From Daucus carota subsp. sativus (Eukaryota > Streptophyta > Magnoliopsida > Apiales > Apiaceae), in the NCBI RefSeq assembly GCF_001625215.2, contig NC_030381.2:56070714-56134713 (forward strand): DNA of 64,000 nucleotides, given 5' to 3'. The position numbers and the translations under genes are program-made. Numbering within the stretch: the first letter of the stretch is position 1; each line of letters begins with the position of its first letter. The notes beneath the pieces were generated by a model that was given only the letters and a program-made list of their open reading frames with translations, was not told the DNA's origin and did not search any database. Of this stretch, positions 34,137 through 58,968 are shown one piece after another.

Positions 34137-34532
34137 CCTTTCAATATATTTCTTTCCTTTCTTATTACAGTAATAGCCTCTTGTTTATCTATTTTTTATT
34201 TTAAAGAGGCACAAGTCTCTGCTCTTGTCCATTGTGGAGTGTACATTACTTGTATTTCTATTTATTTTATTTTATTGATTTTCTTTAAACGAACTGATTT
34301 GTCGGAGAGATTACAAGTACAAACATCAACCCTGCCAGCTAGTACAAACTGATGCACCATTGTGCTGATTTAAACTATAAAACAGTATCCGAACATTAAA
34401 ACAATCGCATGATCAATCCACAACCCCAGTCTACATTTGTGGATACAGTTGCGCCCATTCAAATACATGACAGACATGTAAGTTCCTACAGAACATAATA
34501 TAGGTATATAAGGGTAGGGTATATTGTCAAAC

Positions 34533-35541
34533 TTATTTCTTCTTCTGCTCCGCAGCAATTCTTTTGCGGATCTCTTGTGCAGTGTTGAAAATCCCAAGTG
34601 TTGGCGTGTTACACACAAAGCACTTCTTGTTCTTCGCGTGATGCTGTAGACCAAAAAAAAAAAAAACCTTAAAAAAGGATAAAAGCTAGAGAAGATATCT
34701 CTATATGTAATATGAAAGAACACATAGCGATACTGGCAAACAATGTTAAAAACATTAATCAATACAAATATGGCTGCTTATTCATCAGTAAACTTCTCTC
34801 TTTTTCTACATACCCACAATATACTTTAACAAATCCATTATACATATTTAACACCCTCACCATATTTTCACTCTCACCGTATTCACTATTCTCTAACATC
34901 CTTCGTTGTATTCTCACATCATACCATTCTAGCCAACCATGCATCCTATAATATCAAACCATTCAATACTACAATTGATTGAAATGAGTTTTTGTTGGAA
35001 GTATTGTCTTCAACCCTGCCTTCAAAAGATCTTTAGGGAAGGTCTCAAATTGGAGCTGTGAGATTTTATGCAGTAAGAGAGAAGATTTTCGAGGAATCGG
35101 AAGATAAAACAGAGACATAAAGACTGTAAGTATATAGATAGCCAGATAGGTTAGTCAGAGTTAGACTTGAATATTTGATCATATCTAGTTCAGGCTTTTC
35201 AGGTACTCCCTCCGTCCCACTTATTTCTATACAGTTTCTTTTTTGATATGTCCCATCATTCATATTATACATTCTAAAAACAGCGGTAACTTTTTATAAT
35301 ATAAAACACTATTACACCAACTACTTTCTTCCACTATCCCCATTCTATAATAATAAAAACGCTATTACATCCGCTATTTTCCACCACTATCTCAAATCTA
35401 TTATTAAAAATAAATGGGTCCCACCATTTTACCTATTTTTCATCTAACTTTACTCACTTTTAACACTTTTTCTTGGTCTCCGTGTCCCAACCAAATGTAT
35501 ACAATTGGTTGGGACGGAGGGAGTATACCAGTATAAGTAGC

Positions 35542-35632
<91 letters not shown>

Positions 35633-38600
35633 TAACTTCCACCACTCAATATAACTAATATTCAAGTACTCACTCTAGACTCTAGTACAACATTGTCAGG
35701 AAATGTCATGACCCAGGTCCCACAGATTATTTATATAAATCTGTTAACATACTTGGTGTCTGTTTGTCTCTCTCCTTATGAGTAGCCATAATATTGACAT
35801 TTCTTATAATATCTACATATAATTCTCTATGCAATAGAATGAAGCAATATATTAACGCATCTTTAATCTAGCTCTTCATCTATAATAGCAGGTCCATTCC
35901 TACTCCAACAAATAAGTGTTTAGACATTTATGCCTGATCTAATGTTCAGATTTTCTCAGTTCTTTACATTACCTTTAACTAATGCCGAAGCTATGGAAAG
36001 TGAACCATTCACAGTTGATTGAATTTTAAATTCAAGGCCTACTGATAACACATCTATTCTATATTAATTTTTAACTTTTTCCTCCTGTTCCCTAAATATT
36101 TTTTGCATTTGTCCTATTACATAAAACAGACTGGTGTAGAATATAATCAAATAGTGCAGAATGAATCTTGTCACCTACAGCACCTTGCCACCTTCAGTGT
36201 CATATATCAACAGAGTCAATCCTTCTGAAGAGGTAAGGTCTAGGTTTCTAGGTTATTCTTGGACAAATCTGATATTGCATAAAATCGCTCAAAATCATGG
36301 ATCATGAGTTATGTGCGGAACAAGAAGATTTCTCTTGCACATCTTTCTTGCTTTAGGCATTAGGGTTTGTTACTTCTAAAATTCTTATTCTTATGTTTTC
36401 TTTGCTTTTGAGTTTATTAGGATTCAGTTTACTCTGCAAGGTTCCCATTAACACCACATTTTCCCTAACTAGTTCATATTAATTGAGTAAAATGCATGTA
36501 GAGTATACCTATATTATATCTTGAAAGTACATTGATTCGCAAAGGTAATCACTCCAATTACTTGATTTTGTCCTGATGAATTGACTATCTTAGCTATTAC
36601 ATGGGATCTACAAACTGATGCAGGAAAACTACACAAACAAGAATGAGCTTAGCAATCTTATTGATTGAACCGCATAATAATCACCGACCCTAGATGATGA
36701 CTGCGGAAGCAGAAGTATAGATATTGATTGAAACCAACATGTAGGGAAAAACTTAGATGTCAAATAGTAAAGCTTATAAAATGCTAAGCATCATCCATAC
36801 CAGTGTTGTGAAACGCACAAAAAAGCTCCAATTTTAAAGCGTAACTCGCGCGATTTTTTGCCAAAAATTAAATTATCTATATAATTATATAATTTTGAGA
36901 ATGTTACATCTACTATCAGTTTCAAACATAAATAATAGTATCAAACATAGTGAAAATATCACACAAAAATATCATACTATCAATCAATAACATTCATCTT
37001 TAACTATAGCCCAAATGATCAGTACCTTTTAAGAGAGTAATTTCTAAGGGAAACTTATTCAAACACCTAACAAACATTAAAAAGGTATTTACAATTTAGC
37101 ATATATGCCATGCCAGGGTATCAAAGAAAAAGTGTTGACATAGAGAGAGATGAAGAGAGAGGATCAACAGAAGTAGAGTTTTTTAACTTAGGGATATTTT
37201 AGTCTTTTTATACTTTTGCTAAATTGCTCAAACGCAGCTCGCGGAACCTTCGCCAAGTCGCGAAGCGCGATTAATCGCGCTTTTAACAACACTGATCCAT
37301 CCAACAGCAAAAATGTTATTTTATTGAGCATAGAAAAGAGAAAATTTGTTCTGAAGATTATAAATTCTATTAGCTATTTTCCTTTGCTAAATCTAAAAAC
37401 ATATTACTGCCTGATTAATAAGAAAAAATATAGTCAATACATAATATGTAGCATTTTCTAGACTCTAGATAATAGAATGGGCAAGTTGCCTAGTTCTACC
37501 AAGATTTTTCCTCTCCCTCTTCTCTTTATATAACTTTTGTGATCTTTTCTCTCTGAAATCTCTAGCTAATCTCCACTTCTCTCTGATGTAAAGGTGTGTT
37601 TATCTGATCATACCTATATCTATTTCTCATCTTTCTAGTTCAGTACTTCTCGCTGATTTATTTTCAATCCTCAGCCTTGTATATAATTCTCATGTCTAAA
37701 ACCCCCCCTGCTGCATAAAAAATGATCACAAAATCATCTAAATTATCAGGAACTGATCATCTCCACAGTATAACATGTGGAGATCAATCCTATATTGATA
37801 TGCTACACACACGGTAGCTTAAAGACTTCTGTTATATCAGGTTGATGTTATTCATAAGTTACTCTCAAAAGGAATGAAGCTTGCAAGTTTAGATTCATCG
37901 AGATATTAACATGGCATTCTCTGAACATGTCATAGAACAGTAGATAAAATGTGATTGCTTTCATCTCTTGCTTTATTTTATCAAAAAGAAAAGCAAGTCA
38001 ATTCTGTAACTGTAATCATAAACTGTAATTAATGAAGCTTAGACTAATTACACATATGTAAGGAAAAACCTTTAACGATGGCTAACCTTTAACGCACAAT
38101 GCTCACAGAAGTAGTGCTTGCACTTGGTAACAACAGGATCAGCAAATGGCTGGCGACAAATAAAACAAGCAAATGGCAAGGAATCATCATCTTCATCACT
38201 CTGCTCTGCTTCCTCGTCACTTTCAAACTGTTTCAGAGCTAAATTTCTCTTTCTGGCCTTCTCTTTCTCATCCCACTCCTTTTCCAACTGCCACCCTGAC
38301 TTGTAATCTCCACGATCATGCATAAATTTACATGAATCTCCATACCCACAATACCCAGTTTCCTTGTAATCTTTGCAGATATCTGGCTGATAATCAAACC
38401 TTGCTGACACCCTAATATGAGCTGATGCCCTAAGTGGTCCATGTGACCCACCTGCTTTCTCCCCCGCGACTGTTTGTTCTCTTCTAAACCCAGCTTTGTG
38501 ATCTGTATATGCATTGATTCCTTTGTACAGCTTGTCATCACCTTCACCTTTATTTTTCCCTTTTAATGCTGCTTCTGCTTGTTTAAGAACCCTCTCGCGG

Positions 38601-39044
38601 ATCGCCCGAGCATCTCTTGAAAAATCAGTCTCGGTCTCAAGGGTTGCCGTGGCCCTGCTATCATTCTGAACTTGAATTGCACTAGAGGACTCAAACTGAA
38701 ATAATGTTTGCTCCTTTTTAGTTTCAACGTCTGAACTTTTTAATTGCTTGGTAGGCGCAGTCGAAAAATGCAATTTATTATCCGGTAATGAGGACTTTTT
38801 CCTGTTAACCGTAACAGTCTCGGATTTGGAGCCTTCATCTTCTTCAACTCCATCATCCTCAATAAGATTCCTTTTCCTGATATTTTTGTTTTTTGTTGGT
38901 TTTTTGAAAAATGTGCATACTGTAAATGAAGAAGATAAACCAATGACTATATGATAAAAAAAACATTAGTTCAGCAACCAAGGATATAAAGTGTAAATAT
39001 ATACCTGACTCAGGTTGTCGAGGAGGTTCACTAGACTCCGCCAT
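34533..39044 (-). CDS. RNF113A/CWC24-type CCCH and RING splicing factor
   Basis: Exons 39044-39005, 38919-38087 and 34643-34533 give 327 residues. The N-terminus has [17 protein letters not shown], as in RNF113 proteins. A CCCH zinc finger, [20 protein letters not shown] then H, has C-x8-C-x5-C-x3-H spacing. A C3HC4 RING follows, [20 protein letters not shown] then CEHC, ending [18 protein letters not shown]. An acidic patch ([14 protein letters not shown]) precedes the RING. This matches Arabidopsis At1g01350. The yeast and human relatives (Cwc24, RNF113A) join the Bact spliceosome and guard the 5' splice site; RNF113A also acts as an E3 ligase in alkylation repair. The second intron is 3.4 kb, cuts the RING between its third and fourth metal pairs, and hosts a hAT element, a MITE and an (ATT)n run. 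Confidence 0.93.
35204..35525. mobile_element. CTCCCTCCGTCCC-type MITE in the CWC24 intron
   Basis: It runs from gtactccctccgtcccactt to gggacggagggagtatac; the ends are inverted and have TA borders. Confidence 0.8.
35544..35631. repeat. (ATT)n microsatellite, about 29 units
   Basis: An uninterrupted trinucleotide run just outside the MITE. Its poly-Asn and poly-Tyr frames are artefacts. Confidence 0.98.
36801..37294. mobile_element. 494-bp hAT-type MITE in the CWC24 intron
   Basis: Ends CAGTGTTGTGAAACGC and GCGCTTTTAACAACACTG are inverted. The flanks ATCCATAC and ATCCATCC form an 8-bp duplication with one mismatch. Subterminal gcgcgatt and aatcgcgc blocks are also inverted. Confidence 0.78.
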
Positions 39045-40582
39045 GAAATTAAAAGCCTATCACAGAATGGAAAATTGGTTCTTGCAACGGCTTCTGAAAA
39101 TATACAAGTAGCAAGAACATTAGGTCATAAAAGTGAAGAATAAGATTGAAACAAAATCCAACAATATAAACATAAGATAGACCCTTTATCCCTAGTGGAT
39201 GCATAAAAGATTATAATCATAACATTGGTAACAAGTAAATTGAATGCTAATCATTCTAATGGTCATATTCAAATCGGATGCCAATAGAAAAAGACTGAAA
39301 AGCAGGCATGAACAAATTGTAAAACCAAGTCTCTATACAAACGGATCCCTCGTAACATAATTTAATTGCAAACATACTTATAATAATAATCCAATATATG
39401 ACATGATAGGAAGAACAGTTACTAATTAAATTGAATTAGTTTTGTAATACCTCGGCGGTTTGGTTTGAGAGCTTTCAAATCTTCTTTCTAGGTCACCAGG
39501 GAGGAAGGAGTAGTATTTCTAGGTCACCAGGGAGGAAGGATCGTCTTTTAGTTTTAGATCGGGTAATGTGGTAAGCTACACGCGCTTTTGGGCCATCCAT
39601 CATTCCATGTTTAAATATATTTTTTCAAAGAATAAAATTGAATTTAATATATTAATATATGTTTTTTTTCAACATTTTATCATTATATAATAAAACTGAG
39701 TCAAAAATTATTTGAATATAGAATTACAAACGTCATAACATATTTATTGATTATATTGTATGCAAATGTGGTCATAACAAATTAGGTGAACGTATATCAT
39801 TTTATTTTATATTATTTTGCTTTAATCTATGTCATTAAGTTAAAATATTAAATAGTAGTGAATTTACACTATTATGATAAAATATATTGGTAAAGAGAAA
39901 AGGAAATATTTCTTCTAAAGTTTTAATTAAGAAAAAAATGAAAAACTACATGAAAGTAAATGAAAAATGAAAAAAATCAATCAGAGATACTCATCAATTT
40001 TAGATTAATCATGTTTACAACTGAATTTTAGAAATATTATATTTATTTTTCATTTCATAAAATATTTAATCAATCTCCAAACCTATATCATACGTAGAAT
40101 CATATTGATCACTAAAATAAAATAATTTATTTCGATATTTTTCCGCTCTCAAATTTTTCACCTCGTTTATGCCCATCACTAATCTTCGTATATACTACTG
40201 TATAATATTCCTTCCGTTCCCATGAGTTGTACGCGCAATAAATCCTTCCTTCATCTTAACAAACTATCCAAATTGAAACCAGAAATTGAAGAATCAAGAG
40301 AAAAACTAAACTCAGATTAAACTAATCCCAAATCGGATGGGAGGTTTAAAGAATTGAAAAGATACAAAACTCATATTCGACAATGTGAATAACACTTCTT
40401 AATTTTATTCTGATTAATGTATTTCGTTTAATGATGAGTACTTATGTCTCTTATTAATTTGAAAACTTGTAAAATATCTTTAGTGTTAAATCCTTTATAT
40501 TTGTATTCCATTTGTCCTTCTCATTTTTTTACCGTTACTATTTTGGGATGTCCCTCTCATTTCTTTACGTTACTATAAACAG
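39045..40582. other. CWC24 upstream region
   Basis: Leader and promoter of CWC24. It holds a two-copy tandem repeat (39483-39541, unit tttctaggtcaccagggagg) and, near 40205, an eroded MITE end (attccttccgttcccatgag). Otherwise AT-rich. Confidence 0.5.
39483..39541. repeat. Short tandem repeat in the CWC24 upstream region
   Basis: Two adjacent copies of a unit of about 30 bp containing ctaggtcaccagggaggaag. Confidence 0.85.
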
Positions 40583-41126
40583 TACTCCCTCCGTCCCAGT
40601 GAATTGTATACAGTTTCCTTTTTGGAACGTCCCATTAACTGTATACATTTCAAAAGTAGTAAACTTTTATAATATAAAATATCATTACACCAACTACTTT
40701 CCTCCACTATCTTCATTTTATAATAATATAAACACTATTACACCCACTACTTTCCTCCATTATCTCAAATCTATTATTAAAAATAAATGGGTCCCACCAC
40801 TATACCCACTTTTCATCTAACTTTACTCATTTCTTACATAATTTCTTGGTCTCCGTGTCCCAGCCATTTGTATACAAATGACTGGGACGGAGGGAGTAAG
40901 CTTTTCCCATCAATACACCCACTATCATCCCCCACTATCTCATATTTAACAATAAAAACTACTATTACACCCACTACTTTCCTCCACTATCTCAAATCTA
41001 TTATTAAATATTGGTAGGTCCCACCACTTTACCAACTTTTCATCTAACTTTATTCATTTTTCATACATTGTCTTGGTCTCCATGTCCCCCTCCAATGTAA
41101 ACAATTGAGGGGAACGGAGGGAGTAT
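40583..41126. mobile_element. Tandem pair of CTCCCTCCGTCCC-type MITEs
   Basis: The first copy runs 40583-40898 (gtactccctccgtcccagtg to gggacggagggagtaag). A second, sharing the same cactattacacccactactt interior, runs on to ggaacggagggagtatt near 41125 but lacks its own left end. Confidence 0.75.
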
Positions 41127-41228
41127 TAAATTTGTGTATTGACATACATAATTTATATTTGATTTACATTAATCAAGTCATTTTGATATTAGAAAAGTGG
41201 TTCGGTGTAGCTCGGACCAGTTATTTAG

Positions 41229-41463
41229 TCCCTCTGTTTTAAAATATAGGTAGCTTGATTTTTTTGCACGTACTTTTAAGTCCTTTGACCGCATAATTAA
41301 AATCATTATTTTTGAAATTTTCATTTTTTGAATAAAAATATCAATCATATAATTTTATTCACAAAAAGAAAATTTTGAAAATAATGATTTTAAGCATGCG
41401 GTCAAAGGACTTAAAAGTACGTGCAAAAAAGTCAAGCGACCTATATTTCAAAACGGAGGGAGT
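41229..41463. mobile_element. Hairpin MITE
   Basis: Long inverted arms: gcacgtacttttaagtcctt at 41268 pairs with aaggacttaaaagtacgtgc at 41404. The ends, agtccctctgttttaaaat and attttcaaaacggagggagt, mark a related but separate MITE. Confidence 0.75.
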
Positions 41464-41489
41464 ATTATATGATAAGACTCGTTGAATAT

Positions 41490-41753
41490 ACTCCCTCCCT
41501 CTGTCCCTTTTACATGTCCATTTTGTTTTTCGAGCAGTCAAATTGACCAATTTTTGACTAAATGTTACAAATTATCTACTTATTATTTTTAAAATCTGAA
41601 AGTTGCATATTAAAGTAGATTAAATATACTTTCTAATGATATAATTTTTATTATTTTTCTCAATTATCTAATTCATGTAAAATTCAGTCAAAATATAATC
41701 AATTTGACTGGTCAAAAGTCAAAATGGACATGTAAAATCGGACGGAGGGAGTA
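41490..41753. mobile_element. MITE with ttttacatgtccattttg termini
   Basis: It runs from tactccctccctctgtccct to cggacggagggagta. Inner arms ttttacatgtccatttt and aaaatggacatgtaaaa are inverted. Confidence 0.8.
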
Positions 41754-41990
41754 AAAGATAACATTAATTTTTTCAACGGGACGTGGAAAGTAAAAAGGGT
41801 TTCGATTAGATATTGAACTGCACATAACTACCAGAACAAGACGAAAACAACTCGTGTTTTACTCAAACAGCCTCGAGATCTTTTCAAAAATTGCGCTGGC
41901 AACAAGTTTCCCATAAATGCACTTGAACATTGTTTTCCAAGTGATGCTGAATCTAGCGATCCACACACTCAGACGGCCACCGCAAATATA

Positions 41991-54124
<12,134 letters not shown>

Positions 54125-54927
54125 GTTGCTTTCCACTTGATAGAGAGAGAGACTTCTCAATACCCTGCTGCTGCACTTTTATGTCCCTGCCCTAACTTTG
54201 GATTCCCGCTCTTTTCTTCCGCACCTCAGACCACACTTATTTTATTTATTTATTAATTCATTCGTTTATTGCTATTTTATAATTATTAGTACTATTTATC
54301 TACTTCATAGTAAACTCATTTCCCTTTTACTTTCACAAATTCATAAAAACAACGCTATCTACTTTCAAATTTTTCATTTTCTCAGCTATCATATCATTTT
54401 AAATTTCAGAAATAACCCAGCAGAGAGATTTTATTATATTGTTGAAATTTTTTTACTTGTATTTTCTATAAAAGTCAACCCAAGGAATAAATTACAATTA
54501 TTTCACGAGATTATTATTCTACTATATTTACAATTTATCCTATTTCATTAAGTTTTGCAACTTCACATTCCAATAAGGGAAAATCTGGTATTAATGTTTA
54601 ATATCAATATATGATGGACATTGACATTGATTGCACAGTACGGAGCAAGTTCAGAAAAATTACTCTTACAATTTACTCACAAAACCTTTTTCACCTATTA
54701 CATACTACTGGTCAAATACTAGTAAACTTGTCAACTTTATAAGTCGCAAGTAACTTTTTGTGCTAAAATAACCAGAATCGCTAGCAACTAGGAAGCAATT
54801 TTGTGCTTTTGAATGTTATTCAAGAAAAAGGGGAAAAATCTTCAACAGTACTTTAAATACGGATCGCCGCATGCTGCACTTTGTTTACACAAGCAGCAAA
54901 TATTACTAATGTCATGCTTCACTTTGT
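54125..54927. other. RecQ promoter and FHIT 3' flank
   Basis: AT-rich intergenic DNA. The RecQ leader adjoining 54125 has ctctctctatca. No further feature was recognised. Confidence 0.5.
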
Positions 54928-57900
54928 TTACACAAAAAGCTTTCTGTATTCTTCTGCTTCTTGAGCCATTTCCTCCAGGGTTCTGTCTTTCCTTTCCTTG
55001 TCCAAGTCCAGCTTCAATTCCTTCTCTTTCTCATCAATCTACACAGATAATAAAGACATCAATCGATATCACTCTACTTGATGTATAACCAACAAAACTA
55101 TGAGTTTCTTCTCACCGCTTCATATATTTCATCATTTCTCTCAAAGTCACCGCCTTTTCGTGGGATGATGTGGATGTGTACATGAGGAACTGTCTGTCCT
55201 GCTTGTGGACCATCCTACAGTACCAGGGACCATTAGATTAGATCAACTCATCAGCACAACCACAGATATAAAAAAGGAACGGCAAAGTAAAATTGGTTGG
55301 CAAAATCCAAAGACATAACGGATAATTCCGATATCAACTACATGCAGACCCAATATATTTCCATCGGTTTTATTTATATATATTAAAAAGATAATAGCAT
55401 CTACATAGATGACAAGTGGAAACAGCTAGTCAGTTGACGGTAGTTTATCTCATAATTAATCTACGTAAGAGGCTCTGTGTCATTTAATTAGTTAGTTTTG
55501 CTAAAAAATATACTTATGTGGTAGTCTCGCCTGAAGCTTCTCCGAATGCAGGTGATATGCTAACGCAGGTTGCATGTGAACTTTATCACTTTGTTCATTT
55601 ATCCCTTAAATATTTAAAGTTGGTTAACCAATTACACAGTCATAAAGGTAAAGTAACTGATACAGATTGTCACATTTCAGTAAAGAGTCATACGAGTATA
55701 GTGCTTGTGTAATATTACCTGAACTAAAAACAAGATCACAGAGCAGCTGTCTTACCTGGATTGCAAATGTCAGGGAGGATGCTTTGTGATAGTACTCAAG
55801 CTGTTTACCAACTTTCTGTGCCACAATCCACAGGTCACTAGTCTCATCACCAGTAAGATCAACAAAGCGCTTTACTTCGCGTCTTGGGCAGACGAGCACA
55901 TGTACCATATGTCAAGTTCACCAAACGAGCAAACGCAAAATATATGTTATGAAAGAAACAGATAAAAGACAAATCATTAACTTGATTAGGGTTAGTATTT
56001 GAACATTCGATCATAGTAATAGGATCATGCGTAGCCAGTTAAGCTAGGAAGCACCGACACTCCAAAAAGGCTGCCGTGTCCGTGTCCGTGTCCGACAAGG
56101 CGACTCGGCACCAACTCGGCTGAGTACGTGTCCGACTCGCCATGTGGCGTGTCGACACATGACACACGTCCGACACACGCCCGACACGCGACCGACACGT
56201 GTCCGACACGCGACCGACTCGACGCCTTAAAAAAACCCTAGAAAATGACTGGGACACTAGGAAATGCAAGCTCTGGATTGGAATCAAGAAAAAGGAGGGT
56301 GCACGTGTTTTAGAAATTGCAAATCTCTTCCTTGATGAACCGGAGATAGAGGCTGTTCTTTTTACAAAAGATGATCATTCGAATGAAAATGCAGAATAGA
56401 TGTGTGTCTCATTTTGAAAGAAACTCTATTATTATTAATATAATCCAATATTTGACATATAAAAAAATAATAATTTTTATGACTTTTTTTTTGCCGTGTC
56501 CCGTATCCAAGACTCTTTGAGAATTGGAGAATCCCCGTGTCCTGTGTCCCGTGTCGCCGTATCCGAGTCGGTGCTTCCTAGCAGTTAAGTAAGAGACATT
56601 AACATCACATAACACATAAGAAAGCAAGCTTTGCCCACTTGAAAGAAAAATATATGGCACTCCGAAGAAGGAGTTTTAGGTAAAAGAGTAAACATCAGTC
56701 TTCTGAATGTGATCCTCAAACTCTTCCTGAGTTGGGAGAATAGAAAAAGAACGAAGACGGGTGTATGCATGTGTGTGTGAGCACCAGCCTAAATTCATAT
56801 AAGAAAAAGCAAAGCAGTTGAAACCAGGATATGACCTGCAAGAGAAGAAAGGGTGAAGTTAAAAAGAAGTTATATAAGCATAAAAAAAAAAAAATAACCA
56901 TCAGAAAAACAAGATATATTCATCAGCTAAGACAAAAACTTAATATGTGAGATAATAACTAAAGTGATACAAGAGAAGAATCAGAGAGAGCAAGGAAAAA
57001 CAAATGTTGAAATGAAGAGAGAAAGTATGGAGAGCATTGTCAAAGGCCTGCCCAGGTGATAGATGTTTGGCTTGCCAAGTGCGCCTTAAGCGTTAAGTCC
57101 ATAAGAGTATGATATTGTCAGATTTGCACCGAGCCGCACGGCCCAAAAGGCCTAAGCGGCGGTTAATTTAAAGCACGCCGCCCCACCCGCAACTAATGTG
57201 GGATAACTCCTAACAATGACTCATCGTCTTCGAGACGGAAAGTTCTTGCCTCGCCTTAGACAATCCTCATACAGTAGGCAAGAGGAGGGCCTTTGAAAAC
57301 TTTGGCCCAAATTTGTTTTTTAAAGAAACAATGTTAGATTATGATATATAATCCAGGGAAGCCCTCTTCCCAACAATGAACACGCTGAGGATTTAGGAGA
57401 ACAGGTAACTAAAAATGGTTGTGTAGCGTTGTGATCTAATTAACTCACTAATAACTGAAATACCCTTGGTACAATTCCATTACTATTTCTCAGTACTACT
57501 AACTTTCCTGCAGACTGTGGCAGATTAAAAATCCCTTTCGAATGGGAAATGATAAGAAGAATGCTTGCTTTTATCTAAATATGATACCCAACCCACCAAG
57601 ATGGTCACACCTTGATCTAACTGATTGTCTTAGAATAGGTGTTCAACAACTGGAACATAAGAAGAAAGTAAGGGAGCATATGACGATTGAGATGAACTGT
57701 AAGATAGAGGTGAATTGTAAGATGGGAGAAACTGGAGTAAAATTTGAGGTTATGCTGTTGTGATAGATATTTACTAGATTTTTATTTTTTTTGCTAAATG
57801 AACAAATTATAAAGAAAGAAAAAAACAGACAACCTACAAGGGAGCATACCCTAGGAGTGAAAAAAAGAGATAATTCTAAACTAGAACAAAGCAACAGCTC

Positions 57901-58968
57901 AGCCAAAAACTTAACTAATTTAAAGAGACAACTAATAGAAGAGGAATAAAATACTATTGCCCTTAAGATTCTTGACATCTCTTGTTGGAGAAAACTTTGT
58001 TTCAAACCATTTGCTTAATAATAGAAACCACATTGATGCTGAATGCTGACCGATTCGACGACTCCTATTGTTTTATCACGCCATAGGCCATACAGGGAAA
58101 GCCACCACTGAATCTGTGTATTAGAAATTGGCATAATTGACTGCTTTGATTAGAATGTTACAATTGTATGACTAACCCCTGAAACTTGCATTAACTGGAA
58201 ATTTTGAGGAATATTCCTAAAACCGTGATGAAATAAATTGCCTTGTCTTTGTTATATATATTTTTTTGAAGTGAAAATGCTTGTGCAATTGAGGGGTGGA
58301 TTCATCCTGACCTCACAGTATTTCCTCCAAACGTAAAAAAGCTTTTCTTCAACTCCACAAGAAATTAAGGAAGTTTCTTCCTTTCATCCCTTTTTCTTAC
58401 ATTTAGTGAGATTCATACATGCAGTTGCACTTGCAAGTAATAGCTGATTCTATAGCACTAGAATCATCCAATAACTTTCTCATCTTGTGATAATAGACCT
58501 CAACAAACTTGTCACATAGCTCCATTGCAAGTCTGTCTCACAAAACTTGATAATCTATGGCCATCAACATATTGGAATTGATCATCCCATTCTCCAAACT
58601 TGTTGTAATGAAGTCAGAAAACCCAATTCCATTACTAATCACATTCTGTAACAGTGTCCAATATCTAGCATATGACCATATCTCACTGACTCTGTTAATT
58701 TCTCTATTGGACCATATATCATTCCTAACTTGATTTTTACAAGGAAATTCAAGTTAAGCTAAGAGACATATGCTGCTAATACGTATAGCCACAAACGCGA
58801 TAAATAATCAATGTACAAAGTTGAATATAGCAGGTCAACTGAAAGGGGTCATAAAATAGTACCAGCAAGGAGAGGGCGGAGATTGACCATGGCATAAGAA
58901 AGATGGGAAGAGTAAAACACTTCCTTGGGGTGAATCTTGTACGCACCGAACACATACTCCGCCTCCAT
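54928..58968 (-). CDS. FHIT: FHIT-type bis(5'-adenosyl)-triphosphatase, HIT family
   Basis: Exons 58968-58863 ([20 protein letters not shown]...NLRPLLA), 55904-55756 ([20 protein letters not shown]...SLTFAIQ), 55214-55116 ([20 protein letters not shown]...IYEA) and 55038-54928 ([17 protein letters not shown]...EYRKLFV) give about 154 residues. The HIT triad is HVHIHI; the region before it ([11 protein letters not shown]) is typical of FHIT. The family cleaves diadenosine triphosphate to AMP and ADP and matches Arabidopsis At5g58240. Phases close only if exon 2 begins at 55904, where the bases before it on the minus strand read ATATGG, not AG. An in-frame ATG at 55908 would otherwise start a protein lacking exon 1 but keeping the HIT motif. 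The first intron, about 3 kb, contains a hAT element. The gene identity is firm; the splice at exon 2 is not. Confidence 0.87.
56044..56581. mobile_element. 538-bp hAT-type MITE in FHIT intron 1
   Basis: Ends CTAGGAAGCACCGACAC and GTCGGTGCTTCCTAG are inverted. The perfect 8-bp duplication CAGTTAAG lies at 56036-56043 and 56582-56589. The interior has repeated gtgtccgacacg. Confidence 0.82.
57040..57330. repeat. GC-richer dispersed-repeat-like stretch in FHIT intron 1
   Basis: Blocks such as ggcttgccaagtgcgcctta and cctaagcggcggttaattt differ in composition from the AT-rich intron around them and look transposon-derived. No termini were found. Confidence 0.3.

Noticed and set aside
35450-35665. 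Poly-Asn and poly-Tyr frames
   Set aside because: They are translation of the (ATT)n microsatellite.
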